Positions 20,435 to 32,046 of a DNA stretch of 64,000 nt are shown one piece after another (the stretch's first letter is position 1; the number at the start of each line of letters is the position of its first letter). Both the position numbers and the translations under genes were made by a program. The notes under the pieces are model-generated. The model searched no databases, was not told where the DNA came from, and saw only the letters and a list, made by a program, of their open reading frames with translations. The DNA is from Gavia stellata (taxonomy: Eukaryota; Chordata; Aves; Gaviiformes; Gaviidae). Where the stretch lies: assembly GCF_030936135.1 (NCBI RefSeq), contig NW_026776913.1, positions 1,488,001-1,552,000 of the forward strand. Reading direction: 5' to 3'.

Positions 20435-20870
20435 TGTGGTGGGTTGACTTTGACCAGCAGCCAGACACCAACCCAGCTGCTCAGTCCCTCCCCCTACTCA
20501 ATAGGGCCAAGGGAGAAAATAAGATGGACTAGCTCATGGGTCAAAGTGAAGACAGGGAGATCGCTTACTAATTCCTGTCACCGGCAAAGAAGAGCTGGCT
20601 TGGGGAAGAGAAATTTAATTTATTGTCAATTAAAAGAGATTTGGATAGTGAGAAGATCTAACAGAAATATTAAAGAACATTTCCCCACCCCGCTCCTTTT
20701 TCCCAGGTTCACATTACTCCTTCATTCCCAGTTCTTCTACCCAACCCAACCCTGAGAGGCGCAGGGCGGGTGGGAAATGGGAAGGGTCAATCCGTACATA
20801 ACAGTTCATCTCGGCCACTCCTTCTTCCTCACACTTCTCCTCTGCTCCAGCATGCATCCTCTCCACAGGA
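20435..20870 (+). mobile_element. Solo LTR remnant of an avian ERV
   Basis: TGTGGTGGGTTGAC at the start, followed by a stretch that I recall from a common bird LTR group (CACCAA, CCCTCC, ACAGGGAGATC, then AATTTAATTTATTG). No internal region or second LTR is adjacent, so it is a solo or truncated fossil. The family is not certain and the age looks considerable. Confidence 0.6.
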
Positions 20871-20937
20871 TCCCACTGTAGTTCTGGTCAAGGCTATGTG
20901 CTGTTCACTTCTTTCTGTCTTACTTTTTTCCTTCATC

Positions 20938-21215
20938 CTCACGGCATAGTTGAGGTTGGGAGGGGTCTCTGGAGATCATCTAGTTCAACCCCCAGTTGAG
21001 GCAGGGTCAGCTGGAGCAGGTTGCTCAGGACCTTGTCTAGGTGGGTTTGGAAAGTCTCCAAGGATGGAGATTGCACCATCTCTCTGGGCAACCTGTTCCA
21101 GTGTTTAACCACCCTCCCAATCAAAATGTGTTTTTTTGCATTCAGATGGAATTTTATGTGGTTTTAATCTGTGTCCACCACCCCTTGTCTTGTTCATTGG
21201 GAACTACCGAAGAGA
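20938..21215 (-). mobile_element. CR1 LINE 3' fragment
   Basis: Reverse of a CR1 3' UTR: GTTGGGAGGGGTCTCTGGAG, then CATCTAGTTCAACCCCC at 20978, then GGGCAACCTGTTCCAGTGTT at 21087. This is a different CR1 subfamily from those with GGTTGGAAAAGACC. Truncated at its 5' side, where the next CR1 starts. Confidence 0.85.
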
Positions 21216-21218
21216 GTT

Positions 21219-22305
21219 TCATAGAATCCCAGAATCATAGAATAGTTTGGGTTGGAGGGACCTTTAGAGGTCATCTAGTCCAACCCCCCTGCAATGAGCA
21301 GGGACGTCTTCCACTAGATCAGGTTGCTCAGAGCCCCGTCCAACCTGACCTGGAATGTTTCCAGGGATGGGGCATCTACCACCTCTCTGAGCAACCTGTT
21401 TCACCATCCTCGTCATAAAAGATTTCTTCCTTATAGCTGGTCTAATTCTATCCTCTCTTAGTTTAAAACCATTAGCCCTTGTCCTATCGCAACAGGCCCT
21501 GCTAAAAGCTTTGTCCCCATCTTTCTTATAAGTCCTCTTTAAGCGTTGAAAGGCTGCAATAAGGTCTCCCCGGAGCCTTCTCTTCTCCAGGCTAAACAGC
21601 CTTCCTCCATAGGAGAGGTGTTCTATCCCTCTGATCATTTTTGTGGCCTCCTCCGGAACCGCTCCGTGTCTTTCCTGTGCTGAGGGCTCCAGAGCTGGAT
21701 GCAGGACTCCAGGTGGGGTCTCACCAGCGCAGAGTAGAGGGGCAGAATCACCTCCCTCGGCCTGCTGGCCTCACTTCTTTTGATGCAGCCCAGGATATGG
21801 TTGGCCTTCTGGGCTGTGAGCACCCATTGCCGGCTCATGTCCGGCTTTTCATCCCCCAGTAGCCCCAAGTCCTTCTCGGCAGGGCTGCTCTCAATAAGGG
21901 AGTTTGGCTCCCTTGTCTTCATTCACTCCCATCAGGAATTTATGTGCTCCAATAAGGCCCCTCTGAGCCTGTTCTTCTCCAGACTGAACAGTCCTAGATC
22001 TCTCAGCCTTTCCTCCTATGGAAGATGCTGTAGTCCCTTAAACCATTTGTGGTTTCACCAGTGCAGAGGAGAGGGGAAAGACCACCTCCCTCCATCTGCC
22101 AGCAATGTTCTCCCAGGAGGCTGTTGGCCTTTGCTGCAGGGGTGCCGTATTGGCACATGCTCAGCAGCTTGTCCTGGGGACACCCAGTCCTTCTCGGCAG
22201 GGCTGCTATCTAGCTGGTCAGCCCCCAGCATGATGTCCACAGTGTGGCTGGATCACAGGCTTTCCTCCCCCGGGGACATTCTCAGCAGCAGCTTGTCCTT
22301 CTTCA
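21219..22305 (-). mobile_element. CR1 LINE fragments, two joined pieces
   Basis: CATAGAATCCCAGAATCATAG at 21220, TTGGAGGGACCTTTAGAG at 21253, then reversed ORF2 sequence; minus-strand words [16 protein letters not shown] and [10 protein letters not shown] match the CR1 RT C-terminus. From about 21950 a second, differently diverged piece (CAGACTGAACAGTCCTAG) runs to about 22305. Old, broken and non-functional. Confidence 0.83.
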
Positions 22306-23040
22306 AGAATCACAGAATCATTAAGTTTGGAAAAGACCTGTAAAATCGTCAAGTCCAACCATCAACCCAACACCACCATGCCCATGAAACCTTGCCCTGC
22401 AGTGCCACGTCCACATTTTCCTTTAACACCTCCAGTGACGGTGACCTCACCACTTCCCTGGGCAGCCTGTTCCAATGCTTCACCTCTCTCTCAGTAAAGA
22501 AATTTTTCCTAATATCCAGCCTAAACCTCCCCTGGTACAACTTGAGGCCATTTCCTCCTGTTCTATTGCTAGTCACTTGGGAGAAGAGACCAGCACCCAC
22601 CTCTCTGCAACCCCCTTTCAAGTAGTTGTAGAGAGCAATAAGGTGTCTCCTCAGCCTTCTATTCTCCAGACTGAACAACCCCAGTTCCCTCAGGTAGTGA
22701 GCGAGAAGGTCTCCCTGAGAGTCCTTTTCTCCATTTCCCTTAGCCACTCCTCACAACATTTGTTCGCAGGAACCTTCACCAGCTTCATTGCCCTTCTTTG
22801 GACAAACTCCAGCATCTCAATGTCTTTCTTGTAGCTAGGGGCCCAAAACTGAACAAAGTAGTCGAGGTGTGGCCTCATCAGTGCTGAGTACAGGGGGACA
22901 ATCACTTCCCTACTCCTGTTGTTTCTGATACGGTCCTGGATGCCATTGGCCTTCTTGGCCACCTGGGCAAACTGCTGGCTCATATTCAGACAGCTTTCGA
23001 CCTACACCCCCAGGTTAACGGCCCCAGGTGTGGGCAGGAC
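22306..23040 (-). mobile_element. CR1 LINE 3' fragment
   Basis: AAGAATCACAGAATCATTAAG at 22305, then GGAAAAGACCTGTAAAATCG, then reversed 3' UTR and ORF2. Minus-strand words [17 protein letters not shown] are the typical CR1 RT C-terminal motif. Closely related to the piece at 17.06 kb. It is 5' truncated near 23040. Confidence 0.88.
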
Positions 23041-23440
23041 ACCTGGGCAGACCCAAGCGCAGGCCCACACTGGAGGGACCGTGAGCGTGTGTGCCCGTGG
23101 GTAAGCGCTGCAGGATCTGCACAGACCACTTGTCACCTGCACACCAGACCAGCTTGAGAAGGGAGCGGGATGAGGCCGGTTGTGATACTCATGCCTGTGT
23201 GTGTTCTGCCGGTGCTGTGGGTGCTGCAAAGGTGCTGTTCCCTGCTGGAGTTGGTCAGGTGTGTCCATCTGTATTTCCTCGCCGAGACCGGCATTTAGCA
23301 ATTTCCTTTGAGTGATTCCCCGTTGGGTGACCTTTTACTTTGGGAGGATCCAGTCACTGCCCACCCCAGGAACGTGCTGCCCCTGCAGAACCCCCAGGCT
23401 CTCCAGGTAGCTGTAGATTCCCCTCCTGGAGGACGTCTTC
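23041..23440. other. No gene recognised
   Basis: GC-rich sequence between the CR1 cluster and the OR3 3' flank. Short ORFs only. It shows no match that I noticed elsewhere in the window. Confidence 0.5.
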
Positions 23441-23839
23441 TGCACAGTCATATGTGGGACAGCCCTGGGTGCGTAACTCAGTGCTCATTTACCATCTCCA
23501 CGGCCACCATACACCAAAGGGTGAGTCCAAGATCCAGCCCCAGGTCTCTAACAGCTGTGACAATGTGACAACGAGAGTTTCTCTCTCAATTCCAAGGAGA
23601 AAAAGGCCCTTTTGAGGTGAAATTCCTTGGGCCTGTTGCTGCCATCAGCTTTGGAAGAAGAGCCCAAACTTCAGTCAGCACACTGGGGAGATCCCATTTG
23701 ATTTCAGAAATGCTATGAGAGTGTAGCTCTGTCCCAGTGAAAGACAGACTTTTATTTCAGAGCCAGGGAAGACAAAGCAGGCTCATTCCTCAGTAGAAGT
23801 AAGGAGAATCTCAACATTTATGTAGGAACACAATAAAGG
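23441..23839 (-). other. OR3 3' flank (shared with OR1)
   Basis: Matches 2.46-2.94 kb downstream of OR1, including the words around GGCCCTTTTG and CATTTATGTAGGAA against GTCATGCAGGAA. It identifies OR1 and OR3 as a pair of duplicates. Confidence 0.7.
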
Positions 23840-24835
23840 CTAAGAACAACAGATAATGAAAACAGAAAGGACAAAAGAGCAAACAAAGGACAGTCCAGCA
23901 ATGGGATACATGGGAAATATCCCTAAAATCACTTTCTTCATGGCATCCTTGAGGTCCCGGTTCCTCATGCTGTAGATGAGGGGGTTCAAGGCTGGGGTCA
24001 CCACCGAGTACAGCATTGCCATCACTGAATCCAGAGCTGCAGAGGAGATGGAGGGGGGCTTGAGGTAGGCGAACGTGCCAGTACAGATAAACAGGGAGAC
24101 CACAGCCAGGTGAGGGAGGCACGTGGAAAAGGCTTTGTGCCGTCCCTGCTCAGAGGGGATCCTCAACACGGCCCTCAAGATCTGCACATAGGACAGCAAG
24201 ATGAATATAAAACAACCCCAGAATAGAAAAGCACTAAAACTAAGAGGCCCAGCTACCCTGAGGTAGGAGTCTGAGCAGGAGAGCTTGAGGACTGGGGGAA
24301 TTTCACAGAAGAACTGGTCCAAGGCATTGCTTTCGCAAAGTGGTAGTGAAAATGTATTGGTAGTGTGAAGAAGAGAATTGAGAAACCCACTGCCCCAGGC
24401 AGCTGTTGCTATTTTGGCACAAGCTCTGCTGCCCAGGAGGCTCCCATAGTGCAGGGGTTTGCAGATGGCAATGTAGCGGTCGAAGGCCATGACAGTGAGA
24501 AGAAAAAATTCTGCTGACATCAAAAATAAAACAAAAAAGACTTGGGCAGCACATCCTGCATAGGAGATGGCCCTGGTGTCCCAGAGGGAATTGGCCATGG
24601 CTTTGGGGAGAGTGGTGGAGACGAAGCCCAGGTCGATGAAGGAAAGGTTGAGGAGGAAGAAGTACATGGGGCTGTGGAGGTGGTGGTCGCAGGCTATGGC
24701 GGTGATGATGAGGCCATTACCCAGGAGGGCAGCCAGGTAGATGCCCAGGAAGAGCCAGAAGTGCAAGAGCTGCAGCTCCCGTGTGTCTGCGAATGCCAGG
24801 AGGAGGAACTGGCTGATGGAGCTGCTGTTGGACAT
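23840..24835 (-). CDS. Olfactory receptor 3, OR14-like, intact with longer tail
   Basis: 331 residues, about 20 longer than OR1, OR2 and OR5. Start MSNSSSISQF; GN (39-40), PMYFFL (56-61), MAFDRY (116-121), loop 2 cysteines including FFCEIP at 175-180, KAFSTC and NPLIY are all present. TM5 (about 192-210, GPLSFSAFLFWGCF) is the most different of the six, which suggests another ligand range (inference). After KDAMKK the tail continues as a hydrophobic run (about 312-330) where OR1 ends soon after KDAIKK. The long upstream in-frame extension to 25069 is rejected because the conserved splice acceptor falls 23 nt before MSNSSS. Its 5' and 3' flanks pair it with OR1. Confidence 0.92.
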   Translation of the reverse strand: MSNSSSISQFLLLAFADTRELQLLHFWLFLGIYLAALLGNGLIITAIACDHHLHSPMYFFLLNLSFIDLGFVSTTLPKAMANSLWDTRAISYAGCAAQVFFVLFLMSAEFFLLTVMAFDRYIAICKPLHYGSLLGSRACAKIATAAWGSGFLNSLLHTTNTFSLPLCESNALDQFFCEIPPVLKLSCSDSYLRVAGPLSFSAFLFWGCFIFILLSYVQILRAVLRIPSEQGRHKAFSTCLPHLAVVSLFICTGTFAYLKPPSISSAALDSVMAMLYSVVTPALNPLIYSMRNRDLKDAMKKVILGIFPMYPIAGLSFVCSFVLSVFIICCS

Positions 24836-25330
24836 TTGCTTTCTGTGGGCATTGGGACCTGTCCAAGGTGAAAAAGACAATGACAATTGAGGACAGACTT
24901 CTGTGAGGAAAATAACATGCCATTTGTCATAGAAATCCCCATCCCTGTGATGAATGAGGAACAAGCCAGCGCATTCCCCAGCCCTGTCAATTGAATGGCA
25001 TGGTGCCTGACAGTTTAAAACAGAGCTTGGGCACCTACTTCCCATGAAGACACTTCCAGGGAAGGACACACAGAGTCAGTGCCAGAACAGAAGCTGACCT
25101 GTACCCCCATCCATACCCCAGAGAGCAAGAGCATCACGGAAGGGTGGGGAAACAGGGAAGAAAACTGCAATGCTTCAAAAAAATGAGGTGAGGTCAGAAA
25201 GGCAGAGGGGCGTGCTATGAAGCCTTCTCCTTACCCAGCTGTGCTCACCACCTCTCAGATGGTGTCACTGTAGGGCAGGTGGTTTTAGTCTCTTTTTTGT
25301 GTACTGCATCCCAAGACACATCCACCTGGA
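24836..25330 (-). promoter_or_regulatory. Class A 5' flank of OR3 with 3' splice site
   Basis: The minus-strand acceptor CACCTTGGACAG ends at 24859, 23 nt before the ATG. The flank matches OR1's (AAATCCCC, TGAATGAGGA, GGCATGGTGCCT and others) and not the class B flanks. A short shared piece at 25295-25330 and 4310-4345 marks the end of class A homology before F. Confidence 0.6.
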
Positions 25331-26740
25331 AGGCAAGCTGCCCAGGGGATGACTCATAACGGGGACCCCATGGCCATGAAGGCAGAGGCTCTGCTGGGCA
25401 GGAGAGGAGACCAGGGGGTTGCTCTGGGGAAGGTATCTGCACTCCAGGGCATGGCAGGGAGGTGCCTGAATAGCCCCTGCCATGGCATTTCTGGTAGCAG
25501 CTCCTTCTCATTCCCTGCCCTTGTCTCTGCTGGAGATGTCCCTGCTGGAAGCTGATTCCCTGTCCCCATGTCTCTCTCCTACCATCTCTCAAAGACCCCA
25601 TCCCACTCACCGTGTGCTCAGCTCTGCCCTGCAGACACCTCCTGGCACCAGGGTACTGCCCAGGGGCACCTCTGTCTGTGCCGGAGCTAAGGAGCAGATC
25701 AGACAAGAGCTAATGAGAAGTGGGGTCTCAGGGCCTTCCCCAGAACATAGAAATAAATTCCCATCTCCCACTGCCCTCCCAGACAACCAAGAGGAGAAAA
25801 TGCAAAACACCGGCAGCTTCCCTTTCAGGTAACCGCCACATAGACCTTCCTTTTGAAAAGTGCCCTTGGAAATGTCCTGGGGGGTATGTGGAGCTGTGAG
25901 CAGCCCTGACCCAGGCAGCACTCTCTCCACAGCAGAAGGACCCTGCCCTGCGCTGAAGGGCCACCCACAGTGCCGTGGGGAGCTCCCCAGGAAAGGCTGA
26001 GTGCTGACCCTGGCAGGCGGCAGAGTCCCTGCCCCAGCACCCAGCCCCGGGGGTGCAGGGACCCTGCTCGGAAGGACAGCCCTGGGCACCCCTGGCTGCA
26101 CACCCACCTTCACACCCTGCAGCCGTCCCTGGCAGAAGGCAGCCCTCATGCCCTGTCCCTCTGATGGTGCAGCAGGGAAGCCCTGCTCTGGGGCACCTCC
26201 TCCTCCTCTACACTGGAGTGACATTCCTGGGTACCATGCCAGCTTTACGAGAGCCCTCCATGAACTGTAGCTGCATTGCCCTGCACCCAGAGACTTACCG
26301 TGTCAAGGGCTGTGAAGATTTCTCCTCCAGTGAGCTCGCCTCTGTCCTCCCACCCCAGACTGCCTTTAACCTCTCTCTGCCTTGATCCTCTCCCCTCGGT
26401 GCCTGCAGGCAGTGCCCTCAGCCCTGCTGCGCTCTGCAGAGGAGCTGCTCCTGGGCAGAGCTGTCTCTCCTCAGCGCTGCCCGCTTGCCGTGAGCTCCCT
26501 CCATCCCAGGAGCCCGGCACAGCTCAGCAGCAGAGGAGCAGCCCAAGGCGGCACTTTCTCTGCCCCTCGGGGCTCCCCCCAGGGGTCCCTGGGGCTCCAG
26601 GGGAACCTGCTGTGAAACAGGCTGGAGCAATCACTGAGGTTCCCTCCCGCAGCTGGGGAGAGACACTTCTTTCCAGCACTGACATTTCCCTGCTGAGGGA
26701 CAGAGTCACACCCAAATATCAACTTTTCTTGGCCCATCTT
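25331..26740 (-). repeat. Segment F, copy 3 (upstream of OR3)
   Basis: From about 25480, and most clearly from 25850, this matches F of the other ORs, on the minus strand leading to OR3. The part nearest the gene (25331-25850) is more divergent and is the section missing from OR1's copy. No coding gene is called; the long ORFs in several frames are conserved by sequence, not by codon pattern. Confidence 0.75.
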
Positions 26741-29461
26741 TAGACAGGACAGCCAGACAGGGACAGGCAGGGATCTCCTTTACCCCTGCTGAGGGAAGGG
26801 ATGCAGCTGAGCCCGACAAGGCATCTCATCCTGGGTTTGGAGTGCTGGGGCTGGAAGGGCACTCAGCTCCCTCCCATGCACACCACAGACCCACAGCAGG
26901 TGGGATTCCTCCTGCCCCCCTTCAGGTGGACACACAATAGGCACCTGCATGTGAGCTCCTGCTCTCAGCTCCCATGGTAATTAATGGAGCTGGAGGCCAG
27001 GAGTGAGCTGTTCAGATGCAGTTGTCTGGTGACATCTGAGGTGCCAGAGGTGGTCAAAGATGTGTGCCGCTAATAGAGACAGATTGAAGATACGTGCAGG
27101 CTGATGTAGAGACAGGCCAACATCTGGGGCATCTTCTTGGAGGCTCTTGGGGATTTCCTTTGGCCAACTGAAAGGACAGCTGCTGCCCAAATTAAGGGCA
27201 ACTGAACCTGTCCCTACTCGTTATGTTCAGGTCAGCCTATAGAGACATTCATAGGATGGAATGGAGTCGTATGCCATAGGGAGAGCTCAGTCTCTTTCTT
27301 CCTCTCCTCCAGGTGTTGGGTTTACTAGATCTTCACTGACTGTATTGGCAGCTGTCTCATGTTCATCCCCACATTGTGGTACAGAATTCAAGGCAGCTGC
27401 TCAATGTAATGTTGAAATCCAGGCCCACAGAGCTACATGAGATGCCAGGGCTGGCAAGAAAATCACAGGACCAACAGGAAAGCAATTCCCATTCAGGGTG
27501 GGTGCGTGACAAGACACCGCAGGCGGCATTGCACACAATGCAATTTGGTGGCTGTGTGCCATTGCTGTTGCCATCACTCAGAGGTATTGGTCATCAGATG
27601 TCATCAGAGAGGCAACGTCTGTCCCTTCTCTGCCCAATAGCTGCAGGCATTGCGTGAACACAAAGCACATCACACAGGGATCTTTATTCACTCCCATGAT
27701 GATACAGTCCAGGAACAGAAGAATCCTTTTCTCAGTGTGCTTGCGCACATCTTGTCTTCATGGACCGCATCCTCCAAGCACAGCAGTTGTCCATACCAAA
27801 ACTCAATTGAAACCCAAAAAAGAATTCAAGGGCACCTAGATGAGCTGTTGCTACTTCAGGAAGAGTTAAGGAAGAGACAGAGAGACTGTGGAACCACTTC
27901 TAATTTTAGTAAGAGTAGGTGTAGATAGATCCGAGATGCTCTGTGTCCCCTTTGCCTCAGTTTCCACCATTAAAGGTCTCCCAGGCCTTTGTGCTTTGAG
28001 GCAGAGCTCTGGAGGAGAACAACCAGCTGTGAATGGGGATGAAGCCAGGGGTTACCTGAGCAAACTGCACACCTACCAGTCCATTGGACCGTAGGGGCTG
28101 CATCCAAGTGTGCTTGGAGAGTTCTTCACCAGTAGATCCTGGTCCATGATGATCCCAGTAAGGAAGGTACTCACACTCTGTGAGGTACCATTTAAAATGC
28201 TGTGAGGGCGAGGATTATAAGGAAAGAAGAGTATAGGTAATCTTTGATCCACTTAGGTGGTGGGATGCCTAGGTGGTGTAACATCAGATGGGACTCCCAG
28301 CCATGCACAGCACACCATGCAGAGCCCGTCCAGAGAAGACAGTCTCCTGTTTTGGTCAATCAAACTCATACTGTATTCCCTTAGGAGGAAACGACTCTCT
28401 TCCTCTTCTCCACAGTCAGTCAGAAATGATGTTCTCATGAGACCTTCCTGCTGCATTGTCAGACAGAGACAAGGCCATGCAGGTGCCATGATGGCCGGTA
28501 CCGAGTGGGAGCTGCCCGCAGGCTGCACTGTGACAAGGAGCTGCTGAGGTTGTCCTGTGCCCAAGGGATCTCTGCAGCACAGTACAGGTGTGGAGGCCAC
28601 GCTGTACACGCAGCACAGCGCAGCACAGCACTAACTGTTTGATGCACAATGGTCTTCTGGTCAGGACCAGTGATCAGGTTTCCCTGTGAGAAGTCTGCGC
28701 TCCACCCCGGTGCCACAGCTGAGGTGCTGCAGCCCAAAGGTGCATGGCCAGGAGGAGCTGGAGCACAGGCAGGAGGAGCTGAAGCCCCAGGACTTGTCAC
28801 TCTACTGTGATGGTTTGGGATTAAATGAGATGTGGTGGCACAGCTTGCTGAGCTGGGGTGCTGCAGTGGAGGGATACAGGCTCTGATGGAGAAGGTGACA
28901 GGGAGGACAAGAATCGGGGGGAAGCACCCTGTGTGAAGGAGCAGCTAGGATATATGGAGCTCCTCTATGAGATGGGCAACAGGTTGGGCCAGCTTCTGTG
29001 AGTGAGGATGAGAAGAGAAGTCAGTAAGGGTGACATGGTCTCGGCAGTCATATCCTACCTGGTCAGGGAGAGGAAACAGCAACAGTCCTCTCTCAGCAAG
29101 CCGAGGAAGTCTCCAGGTTAAGGAGCAGGTTCCTGTGGGGGACTGTAAGTGCCCTGGCATTCCCTGGCCAGGCAAAGCAACAGGATGCTGGCAGCCTGGA
29201 GGCTCCTGGGACAAGTTCCGAACAGAGCTGCCAGGTAGGGACAACAAGGGGGATGCTCACCTGGAGCCGGTACTGGCAAACAAGGAAATAGTGGGGTCCC
29301 AGGTGTCAAAGGAAGGCCAGCAGCAGAGCACAGGCTGGTGGACTACAGAGGAGACTTTGATGTATGGGTGGACTGATCCAGGTGGTGCCGTGGGAAGCAG
29401 CTCAGAATGGGGAAGGAGCTCAGGAAATGTGATAGGCCTTGCAGGACAGCCTCTTCCGAGC
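26741..29461 (-). repeat. Third, partial copy of the core (next to OR3)
   Basis: Matches the right arm 40.05-41.97 kb in direct orientation and the left arm 12.74-15.47 kb inverted. It keeps the 0.8-kb piece lost from the right arm (here about 27.51-28.32 kb). From about 28.95 kb it contains the 5' part of the core's CR1. It stops at 29461, where an ERV LTR begins; the expected continuation does not resume after the ERV. Confidence 0.85.
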
Positions 29462-30081
29462 TGTGCTGGTTTTGGCTGGGATGGGGTTAACTTTCTTCAT
29501 AGCAGCTAGTATGGGGCTGTGTTTTGGATTGTATGGGGCTGTGTTTTGGATTTGGGCTGGAAACAGTGTTGATAAAGCAGGGATGGTTTAGTTACTGCTG
29601 AGCAGGGCTCACACAGCACCAAGGCCTTTTCTGCTCCTCACCCCACCCCACCAGTGAGTGGGCTGGGGGTGCACGGGAAGTTGGGAGGGGACACAGCCGG
29701 GACAGCTGACCCCAACTGACCAAAGGGATATTCCATACCATATGACATCATGCTCAGTATATAAAGCCGGGGGAGGAAGAAGGAAGGTGGGGACATTCGG
29801 AGTAATGGCGTTTGTCTTCCCGAGCAACCGCTACGCGTGATAGAGCCCTGCTTCCCTGCAGATAGCTGAACACCTGCCTGCCGACGGGAAGTGGTGAATG
29901 AATTCCTTCTTTCGCTTTGCTTCTCCACACGGTGTTTTTTGCTCTACCTATTAAACTGTCTTTATCTCAGCCCACGAGTTTTCTCACTTTTACTCTTCTG
30001 ATTCTCTCCCCCACCCCACCTGGGGGGAGTGAGTGAGTGGCTGTGTGATGCTTAGTTGCCAGCTGGGCTTAAACCACAACA
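29462..30081 (+). mobile_element. 5' LTR of the ERV
   Basis: Begins TGTGCTGGTTTTGGCTGGGA and ends at ...CACAACA, giving TG...CA ends. It carries a TATATAAA-like box near 29758 and ATTAAA near 29950. It starts exactly where homology to the other core copies stops. Length about 620 bp. Confidence 0.85.
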
Positions 30082-30089
30082 GTCCTTTT

Positions 30090-30107
30090 TGGCACCCGAA
30101 CAGGGAC
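30090..30107 (+). other. Primer binding site of the ERV
   Basis: TGGCACCCGAACAGGGAC lies eight bases after the LTR end. It resembles the site complementary to the 3' end of a lysine tRNA, with one base different from the common form. Confidence 0.65.
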
Positions 30108-30186
30108 TCGAAGGGTTCGAGATAATAACAGATTCAACAGAACTTCTATCCTTTAAAAGTTATAGGTCAACATTAGTCTGTTTAAT

Positions 30187-31992
30187 TTGCACCATGATCT
30201 TCTTTTTGCTTTTTGCTTTTTGCGCTTTTTCAGTATGCTCTGCTCTGCAGTAATTAGTGACATTTTGCCTGGAAGATTTGTTTTTAAAATGTTGACCTTG
30301 AGCTGGGTAATCTGGTGTTTGGTCTCTGGGCTGAGGCCATTACTGTATTTTGGGTACCATCTCATGGAGATACTTCACAATTATACTCCTTCTGAGAGTT
30401 TTTTTGTGGAGGAAATACAGAACAGCACCCTTGCTTCCTTCTTCTGTGATGTTGTCTCCCTCATGACAATGACCTCTCAGTACCTTGAACATCCTTGGGC
30501 AGTTAAAATACTTCTATTGATATTCCTTAGACATATTGCTTCAGTTTTCTCTAAGGTCAACAAGCAATTTAGGAATATGACCCAGGTTCCACGAGAGTAT
30601 GGTCATGGGTGGCACGGCATGTGGGAAAATATGGGCAGGTATCTAGAGAACTTCTCACCTCCAATGATCTGGACTTTCACCCCTGAACAACTACAGGATC
30701 CTGATGAAGTGGTAGAATGTTTGAAAAAAAAATGCCATGGCTACTCCAGAGAGGCACAACTTACCGTGCTGTGCTGGGCCCTCGCCAGCATCTACCAAAC
30801 ACTGCTTGATACTATGCAGCACCCTCAGGGAGAAGAGAGGGGAAAGAGATCAGGCACTGTATTCGTCGCCCCTATAACTAAAAAGAAACAGTGGAAGCGG
30901 AAATCAGCTCGTTTAGTAAGGGATGAAGAAGCTTCTCCTAAGAGGGAAAAAGAATCAGAAGAGGCAGCCTCTTCTGCAGCAGAGCAGCCACAAGAACAGG
31001 AGGAAGAGACTGAGATAATCAATGAGACAGAAACCACCCGCTCCCTATCCCTAAGTGAGCTGCGAGATATGCAAAAAGATTTTAGCCGTCAACCAGGTGA
31101 GCTAATTCTCAGCTGGTTACTTCGATGCTGGGATATTGGGGCCAGTAGTCAGGAATTGGAGGGTAAGGAAGCCCGGCAGCTGGGATCCCTTGCTAAGGAC
31201 AAGGCCATTGACAAAGGTATTGGAAAAAAGGCAAGAGTCCTCAGTCTTTGGCAGAGACTCCTGTCAAGTGTGAAGGACAGGTATCCCTTCAAGGAAGAAC
31301 TCGCAAAATCTCGAAGGAAATGGACCAACATTGAGGGGGGCATCCAGTATCTGAGGGAATTAGCCGTGTTGGAGGTGATCTATAATGACCAGGCATGCAA
31401 AGACCCGGATGAAATCCAATGCAAACGGTCCATGTGGCAAAAGTTTGTACGAAATGCAGCAACATCTTACACCCACACCCTGGCGATAATGAACTGGACA
31501 GACATTGAGGCACCAACTATAGATGAACTGGCCAGGCAACTCCGAGAATACGAAGATAACCTTGCTCCCTCCATGTGTGATTGTGTCTCGGCTGCGGACA
31601 GACACAGACTGACTCAAAACATGTTCGAGCAAGCTGAGAAGGGTAGGTTTTCCTCATCCACTCCAACCAAAGCCTCAGCTATTCAGAGTCAGCCTTTTCC
31701 TGTTCAAGCGAAAGGGTACTGGTGGCGCACACCACGTGCAACCCTGTGGTTCTTCCTGTGTGACCAGGGGGAGGACATGAGGAAGTGGGATGGTCAACCT
31801 ACCTGGAGACTAGAAGCTCGGGTGCAGGAGCTACAAGGGAAAACAACAGCCAAAATGCATCCATCCAGGAAAATGACTGCTCCAGTGTCTGTTGGGCAGA
31901 GTAGAAGGGCTGACGGTACTTTTGATCCTGATGAAGGGACCTCTGTTATGCACTTACAGAAACCAAGTAATGAAGACTCAGACCAGGAGTAG
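30187..31992 (+). mobile_element. gag-like region of the ERV
   Basis: A long open region of about 600 codons in the gag position. The middle (about codons 220-290) is charged and E/K-rich. The following part has a capsid-like alpha-helical composition (W-, L-, R-rich). I do not see a clear zinc knuckle. It is named by position and element context only; the N-terminal part is hydrophobic and unlike a usual matrix start. Confidence 0.65.
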
Positions 31993-32046
31993 AGGGGCCC
32001 TGCTTTCGGCCAGGCGGAGGAAAGGGACAATCGGCTTTACTGGACT

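Noticed and set aside
24836-25069. Upstream in-frame starts that lengthen the ORs (also at 3922, 18356, 37915, 52607 and 63691)
   Set aside because: The extensions differ between classes and contain the conserved splice acceptor; MSNSSS is common to all six.
25607-26224. Long ORFs in segment F (also 4598-5038, 16080-16484, 38367-38966, 51524-52123)
   Set aside because: F is GC-rich and nearly identical between copies, so chance ORFs persist on both strands; frames are broken in one or another copy and no protein family is recognised.
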